A program made the position numbers and the translations under genes. Positions 36,899-45,935 of a stretch of 64,000 nt of DNA are shown here, piece after piece. The stretch is from Enhydrobacter aerosaccus (GTDB taxonomy: Bacteria; Pseudomonadota; Alphaproteobacteria; Reyranellales; Reyranellaceae), in contig NZ_FUWJ01000007.1 of assembly GCF_900167455.1 (NCBI RefSeq), forward strand, positions 62,001 to 126,000, written 5' to 3'. The notes under the pieces are model-generated. The model worked only from the letters and a program-made list of their open reading frames with translations, was not told the DNA's origin and did not search any database. Within the stretch, counting starts at the first letter, position 1, and every line of letters starts with the position of its first letter.

Positions 36899-37469
36899 TC
36901 TCGACTACGCCGGGCTCTCAGACGAAGACGCGAAGGCAGTCAAACGCGCAATCGCGCGCCACGAGAATTTTCACGGATACATTCCGTCACACAGCCTCGA
37001 ATTCATCGTTCGCAACTATCGCATGCTGGCGTCCCTCGGCATCCTGGAGGAACCGTGGATCGACGCCTACATGCATGCGTCCCATCTCAGCATGATTGGG
37101 GAGACGGTCGTTAGGGCCGTATTCGACGCCTGCGAGCGCGCGCGTCTCCTTAAGCTCAAGCCGTTGGGCGACGCCATTGCTTTAGGCCGTGATAGACGTG
37201 ATCGGATCACTCTGTTTCGGGGTTGCGCGGGGCCTGTGCACACTCTCGGTATGTCGTGGACGCCATCGCTCGACAAGGCAATCTGGTATGCGGCCAAGCA
37301 TGCTGAGTACTATCACCTCGACAACAAGGCGGTGTATGTAACGACAGTGCCTATCAAAGACATCTATTGCCGCCTCGACCACTATGATGATGACTTCATT
37401 GTCTACCCGCAGGAGGTGTGGTGCGTAGACGTACCTGCCAAGGAATTCCGCCTCGATCGGCCCCGCTGA
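36891..37469 (+). CDS. ADP-ribosyltransferase-like protein
   Basis: The 192-residue protein has an all-helical first half and then ITLFRGCAGPVHTLGMSWTP, SLDKAIWYAAKHAEYYHLDN and a late acidic QEVWCVD. The series Arg (LFRG), Ser-Trp-Thr, a helix with Ala, and Glu (QEVW) resembles the R-S-E type of ADP-ribosyltransferases that modify proteins or nucleic acids. The match is by eye and lacks support from any alignment. It is coupled by overlap to the cyclotransferase-fold gene, which may protect against it or activate it. Confidence 0.55.
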   Translation: MADLDYAGLSDEDAKAVKRAIARHENFHGYIPSHSLEFIVRNYRMLASLGILEEPWIDAYMHASHLSMIGETVVRAVFDACERARLLKLKPLGDAIALGRDRRDRITLFRGCAGPVHTLGMSWTPSLDKAIWYAAKHAEYYHLDNKAVYVTTVPIKDIYCRLDHYDDDFIVYPQEVWCVDVPAKEFRLDRPR

Positions 37470-37502
37470 TGCTGCCGGTCGAAGCGAAGGAGCCGGCGAC
37501 GA

Positions 37503-38429
37503 TCACTTCGGGTTGTTCAACGGAATTTCAACGCGCTCCCTGATGATGACGATACCCCGGAGTCTGGAAATCGGGTCCTCTTCACTAAGGCCTTCCAGAA
37601 CGACGGGCGCATCCGGTGTTTCTTCCGCACGGTTCACGATGTTCAGGACATACTGTGGCGGAGGATCCGTCAGAACAGGGGGTGGTTCGCGACCCGCTGT
37701 CCCTTCGCGTGCGCTTCGCTGACTGACGCCGGCGGCGAATGCTCTGACCCGCTGCGGCAGATTCATATTCGCCTGCGCTCGTCCCACACAGTCGAATAGG
37801 CATGGCATCGGCGCGGAGACGGTGAGGACGGTATCGCGATCGAGTGTCTTTGCCTGCCGAAGACCCTGTATGACGTGAGCATCGGCATAGGTCATCCCCC
37901 CGAAATATGGATGTAGCCGGGGGCACTGGGCACAGACTCCAAGCGGAGGTGTCTTGTCCCGGAACCGGCTGTCGTAGAATGCATAGGCCGGCCAGTAGCG
38001 ATTGCCCGCATCGCGAATCAAATCATCGATCTGGAACGTCGTCTTGCCGCTCCGTGGCCACCCGATTGCTGCGTAGCCCCACTGTTTCCCGGTACGCTTC
38101 GCCTTCTTCGCCTGGACCCGCATGCTGAACCACTGGCCGCCAGTTCCTCCGAAGTGCCATTCCCAGTCTGAGCCTGTCGTTGGCTCCGGGTACTGCGCTT
38201 TGGAATTCTTCACATGCGCGATGCTCACAAGCTGCATGGTCAGAGTGTTGTCGCGCGGGAAGTGCCGGGACAAATCCAGAAGAAACCGCTCCGTGATTGT
38301 TTCCTCACCGTACTGAAGCTGAGTTCGTACGACGTGGCCTGGACGATACGGAAACTGATTCGCATCTCGCATGTCCTGAGCTGCGCTGAGACAAATCCAG
38401 TCGAGAAGAGCAGAAACGGCGTTCATCAC
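37503..38429 (-). CDS. DUF6615-like protein with PD-(D/E)XK-like pattern
   Basis: The 308-residue protein has the series ETITERFLLDLSRHFPRDN, TTGSDWEWHFGGTGGQWFSM and RVQAKKAKR. An acidic residue, D/E-x-E and Q-x-K are spaced as in PD-(D/E)XK nucleases. The middle has CAQCPRLHPY and the end is a low-complexity tail. DUF6615 family members are known only as hypothetical proteins. It is read convergently to the preceding ART-like gene and in the same direction as the helicase downstream; its own start lies 102 bp from the helicase end. Function unknown. Confidence 0.65.
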   Translation of the reverse strand: MMNAVSALLDWICLSAAQDMRDANQFPYRPGHVVRTQLQYGEETITERFLLDLSRHFPRDNTLTMQLVSIAHVKNSKAQYPEPTTGSDWEWHFGGTGGQWFSMRVQAKKAKRTGKQWGYAAIGWPRSGKTTFQIDDLIRDAGNRYWPAYAFYDSRFRDKTPPLGVCAQCPRLHPYFGGMTYADAHVIQGLRQAKTLDRDTVLTVSAPMPCLFDCVGRAQANMNLPQRVRAFAAGVSQRSAREGTAGREPPPVLTDPPPQYVLNIVNRAEETPDAPVVLEGLSEEDPISRLRGIVIIRERVEIPLNNPK

Positions 38430-38531
38430 TGAGTCCCCCTATCGCGACGTTCACCAGACTTGAGAACAGGTGCCCGTCACCGCCTGCCACAACGACCATC
38501 CCACGCGAGCAGGCAAGGAACCAAACTCGTA

Positions 38532-40448
38532 CTAGCGTTGGATTTCTTCAGGGAGCTTCATTTCCTCAAGAAACCGCGACGGCTTCTTGACCCATCCCCG
38601 ATACTTCTCAGCGCGCGTCAACGTGAGTGTGCGCTTCGTTCGAGTGATCGCTACGAAACAATTGCGACGTTCCTCTTCCAGCTCCGCGGGCGACGCCTTG
38701 GGCTGGAGGCTTTGCCACGACGGCAGCACCGTCTCCGCCATTCCCATGACCCAGACCTGTTCAAACTCCAGACCCTTCGCCGAATGAATTGTGAATAGCC
38801 GCACTGAGTCCGGATCAGGGGGCGGCTCCTTGGGTCTCAACGCGATTCCCTGAAGAAGCTCCGCGAGATCGGGATCACCACCCTTTTCTGCGCGGATCGC
38901 GCGTGTCGCGATTTCCCAAGCCGCTTTATCATCTGCCGCATCAGACTCGACGCCTTCGCTCGACGCGGCCGTTTCGGGCAGCCAGACGAGTGCTTCGGCC
39001 ACTAGCGACCGCCATGAAGAACGCGTTTGGACCAGACGATACGCAAATTGCGCCAACTTGCCAGCTATGTCGTTACCAAGGCCGCTTGCGGCATGCGCCC
39101 AATGCTCCAGCAAGCTATGCCCGGCACCTTCTGCTTCCGCCTCAAGTAAGCTTGCATCCAGCTCTATCCCGGCAATCAGGTTTGCCGCGTTCGTCATCGC
39201 AATGAATACTTGTCGGTCCGTTGGGCGTAAGCCCTGGTCGAGGCACGCCTGAAGCCAGACGAATTGCGGCGAAATGAATCGATCACGACGTGTGACGATC
39301 GCGGCCTTGACGCCAGCGGTGCGCAAGGCTTCGACAACGGGCGTCAGGATCGCGCGCGTCCTTCCGAGCACCGCTGTATGCGGCCACGTCTTAAGACCTG
39401 CTTCCGCAATCTCCGCCGCAATTCCTGTCGCTTCGTCGGCTTCAGTTCCGTAGGTGCGGAAGTGTATAGCTGGGCCATCGTCGGGTTTGGTGGCTAGCAA
39501 GGGCGCTTTGCCGGGCGTCCTATCGGAGTTGAACGCAATTAAATTGTTTGCGATCTGCACGACTGCTGGCGGGCAACGCCGATTCTCCACGAGCTGAAAC
39601 AGCTCCGGCTTGAACCGGTCGCGAAATGCCACGATCTGGCGATAGCTTGCGCCCGCCCACTGATAGATGATCTGGTCATCGTCTGCGACAGCAAAGACGT
39701 TGCGGAAATCGTCGCCCGCCAGGAAGCGGACGAGCCGAAATTGTGCCGGCGACGTATCCTGGAATTCATCGATCATCCAATAGGGGTAGGATTGGCGAAT
39801 TCGAGCGGCGACGGCCGGCATCTGATGAGCGAGGCGGCAGGTGTCGAGGATCAGGCCGTTGAAATCCATGATGTTCCGCGCACGCAACGCCTCTTCATAG
39901 ATGGAATAGACGAGAGAAGCCCGCAGGCCCATTTCCTCATCCCTGAAGTGGCCAGCCGTCTTTGCCGGGCTGACCAAATTGCTCCGCAAACGGTCGATGG
40001 TCCGGAGCCAGCGGACCTCGTCGGAAGAGACAGATTGCCCCTTTTCCGCTGCCGCTCTCAGGGCGTCCTTAAGCAGCTCCTCGCGGTCTGAATCCTGGTC
40101 GTACACTGCGAAATCAGGCTTGATGCCGAGATGCGATCCGTGCTGCCGGAGCACCTGGGCGCAGAAGGCATGGAACGTCCCGATGACCGTTCGTTCGCTC
40201 AGTCCGGGAACAAGCTCGTCGACGCGGGACCGCATTTCATCTCCAGCCTTGGTCGTGAAAGTCAGCGCAAGAATGCGGAAATTGCGATTGCGCGAGCTTT
40301 CGAGAATCCGCGCGATGCGAGCGGTGAGGACGGTCGTCTTGCCTACCCCAGGTCCCGCTAGCACAAGCGCAGCCCCTTCCTCCCACTCGACCGCTTGTCG
40401 CTGCGTGAGACTTAAACGCTCAAGGGCTTCGTTCAACGCCTTCGTCAT
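38532..40448 (-). CDS. UvrD/Rep-type helicase (GajB-like partner)
   Basis: The helicase (638 aa) has the superfamily 1 motifs LTQRQAVEWEEGAALVLAGP (Q-motif/Walker A with GVGKTT), WMIDEFQDTSPAQFRLVRFL (Walker B), ADDDQIIYQWAGA, IHSAKGLEFEQVWVMGMAET and CFVAITRTKRTLTLTRAEKY. Its ATG lies inside the 3' end of the OLD nuclease gene (4-bp overlap). The pairing of an OLD-type nuclease with a UvrD helicase is the Gabija layout, where the helicase (GajB) is a partner. It is longer than classic GajB (about 500 aa), so a related class 2 OLD system is possible. Confidence 0.88.
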   Translation of the reverse strand: MTKALNEALERLSLTQRQAVEWEEGAALVLAGPGVGKTTVLTARIARILESSRNRNFRILALTFTTKAGDEMRSRVDELVPGLSERTVIGTFHAFCAQVLRQHGSHLGIKPDFAVYDQDSDREELLKDALRAAAEKGQSVSSDEVRWLRTIDRLRSNLVSPAKTAGHFRDEEMGLRASLVYSIYEEALRARNIMDFNGLILDTCRLAHQMPAVAARIRQSYPYWMIDEFQDTSPAQFRLVRFLAGDDFRNVFAVADDDQIIYQWAGASYRQIVAFRDRFKPELFQLVENRRCPPAVVQIANNLIAFNSDRTPGKAPLLATKPDDGPAIHFRTYGTEADEATGIAAEIAEAGLKTWPHTAVLGRTRAILTPVVEALRTAGVKAAIVTRRDRFISPQFVWLQACLDQGLRPTDRQVFIAMTNAANLIAGIELDASLLEAEAEGAGHSLLEHWAHAASGLGNDIAGKLAQFAYRLVQTRSSWRSLVAEALVWLPETAASSEGVESDAADDKAAWEIATRAIRAEKGGDPDLAELLQGIALRPKEPPPDPDSVRLFTIHSAKGLEFEQVWVMGMAETVLPSWQSLQPKASPAELEEERRNCFVAITRTKRTLTLTRAEKYRGWVKKPSRFLEEMKLPEEIQR

Positions 40449-42364
40449 ACGGTGCCATCCCGAAGGCCGGTAATCAGGTCAACGTACTGGCTTGGCATCC
40501 GCGCCGCCAAGGCGGCATCCTGCGCAACGCGCGCCGCAAGCACGCTCATATAGTTGGTCTTCCGATTATCCAAAACGCCTCGCAACACCTCGACGGAACA
40601 AGTTTGGGCGCTATGCACCCCGCTGTCGTGAAGTATATCGCGCAGGAGCTGTTCATGCCCGCAAGCAAGCAGCTCCGCCTCCAGGTCATTTCCGTCCGTC
40701 AGCGTGATGAACCGCCCTGTAAGGTCCTGCTCCTTGAAGCCTCTGTCGAGAATCTGCTTCCGAAAATTGTCCTTCTTGCTGTCGCCGTCGACAATCATAT
40801 GCCACGGAATCTGAAATGCAGTGCCAAGCGCCGGATAGATGCCGGCGCTGCCACTGAGCTGGAAATCGATCACCGACACGCCGTGATCGTCGAGCGGCCA
40901 TCCCATCACTCGGCCGAGAGCATGAATCAACAGATACTCGCAGACGCCCTCGACCAAGATCCATCGCCGCGCGAAGAATATTTCTCCTCGTACGCGGCGG
41001 CCATGGAAAGTCAGTTCCGCTTCATCTTCGCCGGACGGAAGGATGCGGCATGCATAACGAAAGGCAGCAGCGGCTTCCGTCTTGGCCTGTGCATCGGCTT
41101 CGCGGCGATAGCAATTCGCGAGCGCCTCCTGCATGGCTTCGTCGAACCAGCTCGAAGCGGCAACGCAGCCTGTAACAGCGTCTTTGCTGAATATTTTTGA
41201 GGCGTGAGCACCCCGCGTGAAGCCGTCCAAAGCCTCCGTCCACGGGAGGCTGGAGACGGCCCGCTGAGGGATATAGGAGAATTCGGTGCGCCCGTTACGT
41301 AGCTTTACAAGGCGCAGGTCGCGAAGCGGCACCTGCTGTACAAAGTACGGCGAGTGCGTCGTCATCAACTTCTGGCCGGTGAGGGACTGCACGCGCTCCC
41401 AAAGGGTACGCGCCGCTTGCGGATGCAGGTGAGCCTCCGGTTCCTCAATGGCGAAGATGGCCTCTACACCGGGATTTTCGGCTTCCGCAAGTTGCTGAAG
41501 AACCGCCGCCTGAAATAGGAAGATCACAGCAAGGCTTTGCAGGCCTTGGCCATGATGACCAAGCGGCAGCCACGGTCGCAGGTTCTCGTTGCGTAGCACA
41601 ATGCCGGTCCGCTGGAGCATTTCCTCGATCGCCATTGGCAACGTATTTACGCGGGCCGCCCCGGGTCCCTCGCCGATTGCCACACGTGTTGCTTCTCCGA
41701 TCAGGTCAGCAATCTGGGCAAGCTTCGGATCAGCCGCGACGATCCGGGCATCGAGTTCCGCGAGGATGCGGAGCGCTTCAGCTTCCAATTCGTCTGGGAT
41801 GCGCACGCCACGCAGCAACCGCCCCCAATGTCCCGACCTGGGCGCGAATTCGTCAGCCGCGTCGCGCAGTGCCCCAAGCCAGAAGAGCGGCATGTAGCCG
41901 AAGAAGCCCGTTAGATTTGTCGCCCTGCGCCGTTCCGGCAATGGTTCACCGGCCGCATCCAGAAATTGCCACGCTGGCTCAAAAGCCTCTTTCTCCTCAC
42001 TCCACGTGCACGTCACCCGCAATGTCAAACTGTTCCGGCCATCGGGGAGCAGCACCATAATGTCTTCCAGCGCTGCAACCATGTCCGGGTTCCACGCTCC
42101 GACGCTTGGCTCCTCAATGACCAGCTCGATTTTAACGGCAGGCAACGTCCGCGGATCGCCTTGTTCATCTGGACGATGGACATCGTGCTCAGTAAATCCC
42201 GTTCCGCGTTGACCCCAACGTCGCGTCAGGACGATGCGTACAGCATCGAGGATCGCTGTTTTCCCTGCATTGTTCTGGCCGATGAAGACAGTGGTATCGC
42301 CAAGTGTCAGGTCGAGGTTCTTTATCGATCGGAAGTTCTCAATCTTCAGTCGGGTAATGCGCAT
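40445..42364 (-). CDS. OLD-family ATPase/TOPRIM nuclease (GajA-like)
   Basis: The protein (639 aa) begins MRITRLKIENFRSIKNLDLT and has Walker A VFIGQNNAGKTAILDAVRIV, a signature HGQGLQSLAV, Walker B FAIEEPEAHLHPQAA and MTTHSPYFVQQV. A C-terminal TOPRIM nuclease follows: RWILVEGVCEYLLIHALGRV (Glu), MIVDGDSKKDN (DxD) and ITLTDGNDLEAELLA. Gabija GajA nicks DNA when nucleotide levels fall during infection. Function here is by analogy with that system. The ORF opens 355 bp after the membrane gene, and that interval (42365-42719) shows no gene or clear regulatory motif. Confidence 0.9.
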   Translation of the reverse strand: MRITRLKIENFRSIKNLDLTLGDTTVFIGQNNAGKTAILDAVRIVLTRRWGQRGTGFTEHDVHRPDEQGDPRTLPAVKIELVIEEPSVGAWNPDMVAALEDIMVLLPDGRNSLTLRVTCTWSEEKEAFEPAWQFLDAAGEPLPERRRATNLTGFFGYMPLFWLGALRDAADEFAPRSGHWGRLLRGVRIPDELEAEALRILAELDARIVAADPKLAQIADLIGEATRVAIGEGPGAARVNTLPMAIEEMLQRTGIVLRNENLRPWLPLGHHGQGLQSLAVIFLFQAAVLQQLAEAENPGVEAIFAIEEPEAHLHPQAARTLWERVQSLTGQKLMTTHSPYFVQQVPLRDLRLVKLRNGRTEFSYIPQRAVSSLPWTEALDGFTRGAHASKIFSKDAVTGCVAASSWFDEAMQEALANCYRREADAQAKTEAAAAFRYACRILPSGEDEAELTFHGRRVRGEIFFARRWILVEGVCEYLLIHALGRVMGWPLDDHGVSVIDFQLSGSAGIYPALGTAFQIPWHMIVDGDSKKDNFRKQILDRGFKEQDLTGRFITLTDGNDLEAELLACGHEQLLRDILHDSGVHSAQTCSVEVLRGVLDNRKTNYMSVLAARVAQDAALAARMPSQYVDLITGLRDGTV

Positions 42365-42719
42365 TCAACGTTCTGATCCTCGTATCGTCTACTTTCGAGC
42401 GCAGCTCACCAACTCCCTACCAACGTTTCACTGCCTCTCACATATCGTATCAGGTCCCGCTCCTGCCTCAAACGCGCAAGTGCAACTCTGTCAACAAATA
42501 CAACGCGATTATTTTCAGAACGAGGCATCGACTACTTGATCAAACGCCTGGGCGCGTCCTGCTGCACAGGAATGGGCTCTACTCGACCGCATGGGAATGT
42601 TGAGCAGCCTCACGAAGCCAGGCTTTGGTTGATTGGCTGACCCTTTCTTCGCCATGCGCTGAGGTCCCGCGCGCGAAGAAGCAACGACAGCTGCTGGCCC
42701 TTGCGCGATCGAGTCAGCC

Positions 42720-43181
42720 CTACTTTGGCTCAGCAGTTTGCGTGCGCGACCCGGTGAGTTCACCGCTGAAACGCGGCTGCCCTCCGAGCGCAAATCTATC
42801 AAGCCGTGCGATCACCGTGACGCCTGTAGCAACTCCGACCATCACGCCAACAACGTACTCCCAAGTCGTGGGCGCCGTGATTAGCGGCCAGATCTGCTGG
42901 ACAAGGCTGAAGCCTGCAATCGCAGCCGGTATCGCAAACGCCGTCGCAATCAGCCACCGAACGGTGGGTGACCGGCTGTTCTGGAAAATCAGTTTGCCGA
43001 TCAAGAACAGCGCAACGCCAGCCACAGCTCCGATCGCAAATCCGCCGATTTCACCACTGCCTGCATGGATCGCCCAGAACGCGACCCACACCCCGACGGC
43101 GAAGGGCACGACGTAGACGGCGCAGAAGTAGAGCAGCGTGCAGAACGCCAGGAGGGCCACCAAGCCGATCAAGCCAATCAT
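42720..43181 (-). CDS. Small membrane protein, unknown
   Basis: From the ATG at 43181, six bases after GGAGG, the product is 153 residues with four to five hydrophobic helices: LIGLVALLAFCTLLYFCAVY, VVPFAVGVWVAFWAI, IGGFAIGAVAGVALFLIGKL, WLIATAFAIPAAIAGFSL and YVVGVMVGVATGVTVIA. It has no recognised family. It ends 355 bp before the OLD gene and is read in the same direction. A longer frame to 43364 adds a non-hydrophobic, unlikely N-terminus. It may be a cargo gene or an ICE gene stranded by the insertion. Confidence 0.65.
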   Translation of the reverse strand: MIGLIGLVALLAFCTLLYFCAVYVVPFAVGVWVAFWAIHAGSGEIGGFAIGAVAGVALFLIGKLIFQNSRSPTVRWLIATAFAIPAAIAGFSLVQQIWPLITAPTTWEYVVGVMVGVATGVTVIARLDRFALGGQPRFSGELTGSRTQTAEPK

Positions 43182-43480
43182 CGCATCCTCCACCGATGGA
43201 CGATGTGGAGTCGCCGCCGCTCTGTTGCAACAACTTGAGATGGTACTCGGCGCAGCCTTACCTCGGATGTGCGCTGCGACACGGCTCAATTGCCCCCAGG
43301 GCATCGAATCCCGACCCTCTGCCTCAGTTGCGCCGACGCACTCTCTAACGCGCTTTACGCTCATGAAGGGTGCGTGAGCGCAGACCTGCGCAGGTAAGGG
43401 CCGTTTTTCCTTTCGGTGTTTTGACGATTCCTATCGCGGTCCCGCGGCGCGCTTGCCGCCTAGCTTTTCACCGTCCGCCC

Positions 43481-45508
43481 ATGACCCCGACCCGTTTTCT
43501 CGTCGGCCAGATTGCCATCGTGTTCGCCATCGTGATCGGCGGCCTGTGGACAGCGACGCAATGGGTGGCCGCCGAACTCGCCTACCAACCGCGCCTGGGC
43601 GATCCGTGGTTCACGGCATTTGCACTGCCGGTCTATCACCCCTGGCGGCTGTTCGAATGGTGGTACGCCTACGACGCCTACGCGCCCCACCTGTTCGACG
43701 AAGCCGGCGTCATCGCAGCCTCCACCGGCTTCCTCGGCATCATCGTCGCGGTGATCGGCTCCCTGTGGCGCGCCCGCCAGGCGCGGCTCGTCACCACCTA
43801 CGGCTCGTCGCGCTGGGCGAGCCGGCGCGAGATCGACCGCGCCGGGCTGTTCCGGGCGATGGGCGTGTTCCTCGGCCGCCTCGACGATCGCTATCTGCGC
43901 CATGATGGGCCCGAGCACGTCATGGCCTTCGCGCCGACCCGGTCCGGCAAGGGCGTGGGCTTGGTCATCCCGACTCTGCTCTCCTGGACCGAGAGCGCCG
44001 TCGTCCACGACATCAAGGGTGAGAACTGGCAGCTCACCGCCGGCTGGCGCAGCCGCTTCTCGCACTGCCTCCTGTTCAATCCGACCGATCCGCGCTCAGC
44101 CCGCTACAACCCGCTGCTCGAGGTCCGCAAGGGCCCGGACGAGGTCCGCGACGTCCAGAACATCGCCGACATCCTGGTCGATCCCGAAGGCGCGCTCGAA
44201 CGGCGCAATCACTGGGAGAAGACCAGCCACGCCCTCCTGGTCGGCGCCATCCTGCACGTGCTCTACGCCGAGCCGGACAAGACGCTGGCCCGCGTCGCCA
44301 CCTTCCTGTCCGACCCGCTGCGCTCCTTCGAGCACACCCTTCGGCGGATGATGGAAACCAACCACCTTGGCACCGCGCGGCAGCCCGTGGTGCATCCCGT
44401 CGTCGCCTCCGCCGCGCGCGAGGTCCTGAACAAGTCGGAGAACGAACGCTCGGGCGTGCTCTCGACGGCGATGTCGTTCCTCGGCCTCTACCGTGATCCC
44501 GTAGTGGCCGCGACCACCGCGGCCTGCGACTGGCGCATCGCCGACCTGGTCGACGCCGAGCGGCCGGTGACCCTCTACCTCGTCATCCCGCCCTCCGACA
44601 TCTCCCGCACCAAGCCCCTGGTGCGGCTGGTGCTGAACCAGATCGGGCGCCGTTTGACGGAACGGCTTGAAGGCGATCCCGGCAAGCGGCGGCGGCACCA
44701 GCTGCTGATGATGCTGGACGAGTTCCCCGCGCTGGGACGGCTGGACTTCTTCGAGACCGCGCTTGCCTTCATGGCCGGCTACGGCATCCGGGCCTACCTG
44801 ATCGCCCAGTCGCTCAACCAGATCTCCAAGGCCTACGGCGAAAGCAACGCCATCCTCGACAACTGCCATGTGCGCATCGCGTTCTCATCCAACGACGAGC
44901 GCACGGCCAAGCGTATTTCCGATGCGCTGGGCACGGCGACCGAGCTTCGCATGCAGCGCAACTACGCGGGCCATCGTCTCGCGCCTTGGCTCAGCCACAT
45001 CATGGTGTCGCGCCAGGAGAGCGCCCGGTCGCTGCTGACTCCGGGCGAGGTGATGCAGCTGCCGGCCGCGGACGAGCTGGTGCTGGTCTCCGGCCTGCCG
45101 CCCATCCGCGCCAAGAAGCTGCGCTACTACGAGGACCGCAATTTCCTGGGCCGGGTGAAGCCCAGCCCGGCACTGTCGGAAACGGCCTACGGCGACCGCC
45201 CGCCGGCGCGATCGGACGACTGGACGGGCCAGGTGCGCGACACCGACGCGCGCCTCAAGGAGGCGTTCGATCCGCGGTGGGCCGATGAGGACGAGGGCGG
45301 CCTGCAGCGCAACCGCCATCCCGACGTCGCAACGGAGGTCGTGCGGCCAATGGCGGCCGAGCACGAGGCCGACCTCGGCTTGGACGAGAACGCCGTCGAT
45401 GACACGAGCCTCGATCGCGCGCGGTCCTCGCGTGCAACGCGGGCGTATGGCGTGAACCAGGGCGAGGGCCGTCACCATCACGGTGACGACCTGCTGCCGT
45501 CGTTCTGA
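43481..45508 (+). CDS. traG: Type IV coupling protein TraG/VirD4
   Basis: The coupling protein (675 aa) hands the relaxase-DNA complex to the channel. It has two N-terminal membrane helices, Walker A MAFAPTRSGKGVGLVIPTLL near 145 and Walker B LLMMLDEFPALG, with RLLGTATELRMQ-like helices following. The ATG at 43481 (MTPTRFLVGQIAIVFAIV) gives the normal family N-terminus; the frame opens earlier but only with a basic extension. Its acidic C-terminal tail is variable. It is the first gene of the transfer operon and is separated from rlxS by the cargo block. Confidence 0.93.
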   Translation: MTPTRFLVGQIAIVFAIVIGGLWTATQWVAAELAYQPRLGDPWFTAFALPVYHPWRLFEWWYAYDAYAPHLFDEAGVIAASTGFLGIIVAVIGSLWRARQARLVTTYGSSRWASRREIDRAGLFRAMGVFLGRLDDRYLRHDGPEHVMAFAPTRSGKGVGLVIPTLLSWTESAVVHDIKGENWQLTAGWRSRFSHCLLFNPTDPRSARYNPLLEVRKGPDEVRDVQNIADILVDPEGALERRNHWEKTSHALLVGAILHVLYAEPDKTLARVATFLSDPLRSFEHTLRRMMETNHLGTARQPVVHPVVASAAREVLNKSENERSGVLSTAMSFLGLYRDPVVAATTAACDWRIADLVDAERPVTLYLVIPPSDISRTKPLVRLVLNQIGRRLTERLEGDPGKRRRHQLLMMLDEFPALGRLDFFETALAFMAGYGIRAYLIAQSLNQISKAYGESNAILDNCHVRIAFSSNDERTAKRISDALGTATELRMQRNYAGHRLAPWLSHIMVSRQESARSLLTPGEVMQLPAADELVLVSGLPPIRAKKLRYYEDRNFLGRVKPSPALSETAYGDRPPARSDDWTGQVRDTDARLKEAFDPRWADEDEGGLQRNRHPDVATEVVRPMAAEHEADLGLDENAVDDTSLDRARSSRATRAYGVNQGEGRHHHGDDLLPSF

Positions 45509-45518
45509 GGGCCAGGCG

Positions 45519-45935
45519 ATGAAGCGGCGCCACGAGTTCTACCTCGATAAGGACGTCTCCGAGCAGCTCAATGCGCTGGCGGCCAAGCCGGGGGCGTCCA
45601 AGACCGCGATCATGAGCGATGCCCTGCGGGCCTGGCTCGAGCGGCGGGGCGCGAACGAGCTCGACCAGCGCTTCCGTGCCCGTCTCGACAGGCTCTCCAT
45701 GCAACTGGGCCGCCTCGAGCGCGACCAGCAGGTGGTCGCCGAGATGCTGGCCCTGTTCGTGCGCTTCCAGCTCACGGTGACGGCGCCGGTCCCCGAGGCC
45801 GACCGTGCCGCCCGCGCCCTGGGCCAGGCCCGCTATGAGTCTTTTATTCAGCAGGTGAGCCGACGGCTCGCCGGCAGCGGCGGCACTATCGAAGACGTGT
45901 TGGCGCACCAGCGACCTTCGGAGAGCGCGTCGTGA
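45519..45935 (+). CDS. CopG-like ribbon-helix-helix protein
   Basis: The 138-residue protein starts MKRRHEFYLDKDVSEQLNAL, with KTAIMSDALRAWLERRGANE as the ribbon-helix-helix, followed by a coiled-coil and a hydrophilic tail. In this ICE family a CopG-like gene always lies between traG and trbB and probably regulates the operon. It follows traG by 10 bp and overlaps trbB by 4 bp (ATG at 45932). Confidence 0.85.
   Translation: MKRRHEFYLDKDVSEQLNALAAKPGASKTAIMSDALRAWLERRGANELDQRFRARLDRLSMQLGRLERDQQVVAEMLALFVRFQLTVTAPVPEADRAARALGQARYESFIQQVSRRLAGSGGTIEDVLAHQRPSESAS

Larger units (their letters stand above)
24849..43369. mobile_element. Defence/toxin cargo block inserted between rlxS and traG
   Basis: In related ICEs traG follows rlxS closely. 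Here 18.5 kb of genes unrelated to transfer separate them. The block holds restriction-like nucleases, a toxin-antitoxin pair, ABC-ATPases, a helicase and an ADP-ribosyltransferase-like protein, on both strands. No transposase or second integrase is visible inside, so the mode of acquisition is unknown. Confidence 0.8.

Noticed and set aside
42365..42719. Search for a gene or antitoxin upstream of the OLD nuclease
   Set aside because: Open frames are short and low-complexity; nothing supported.
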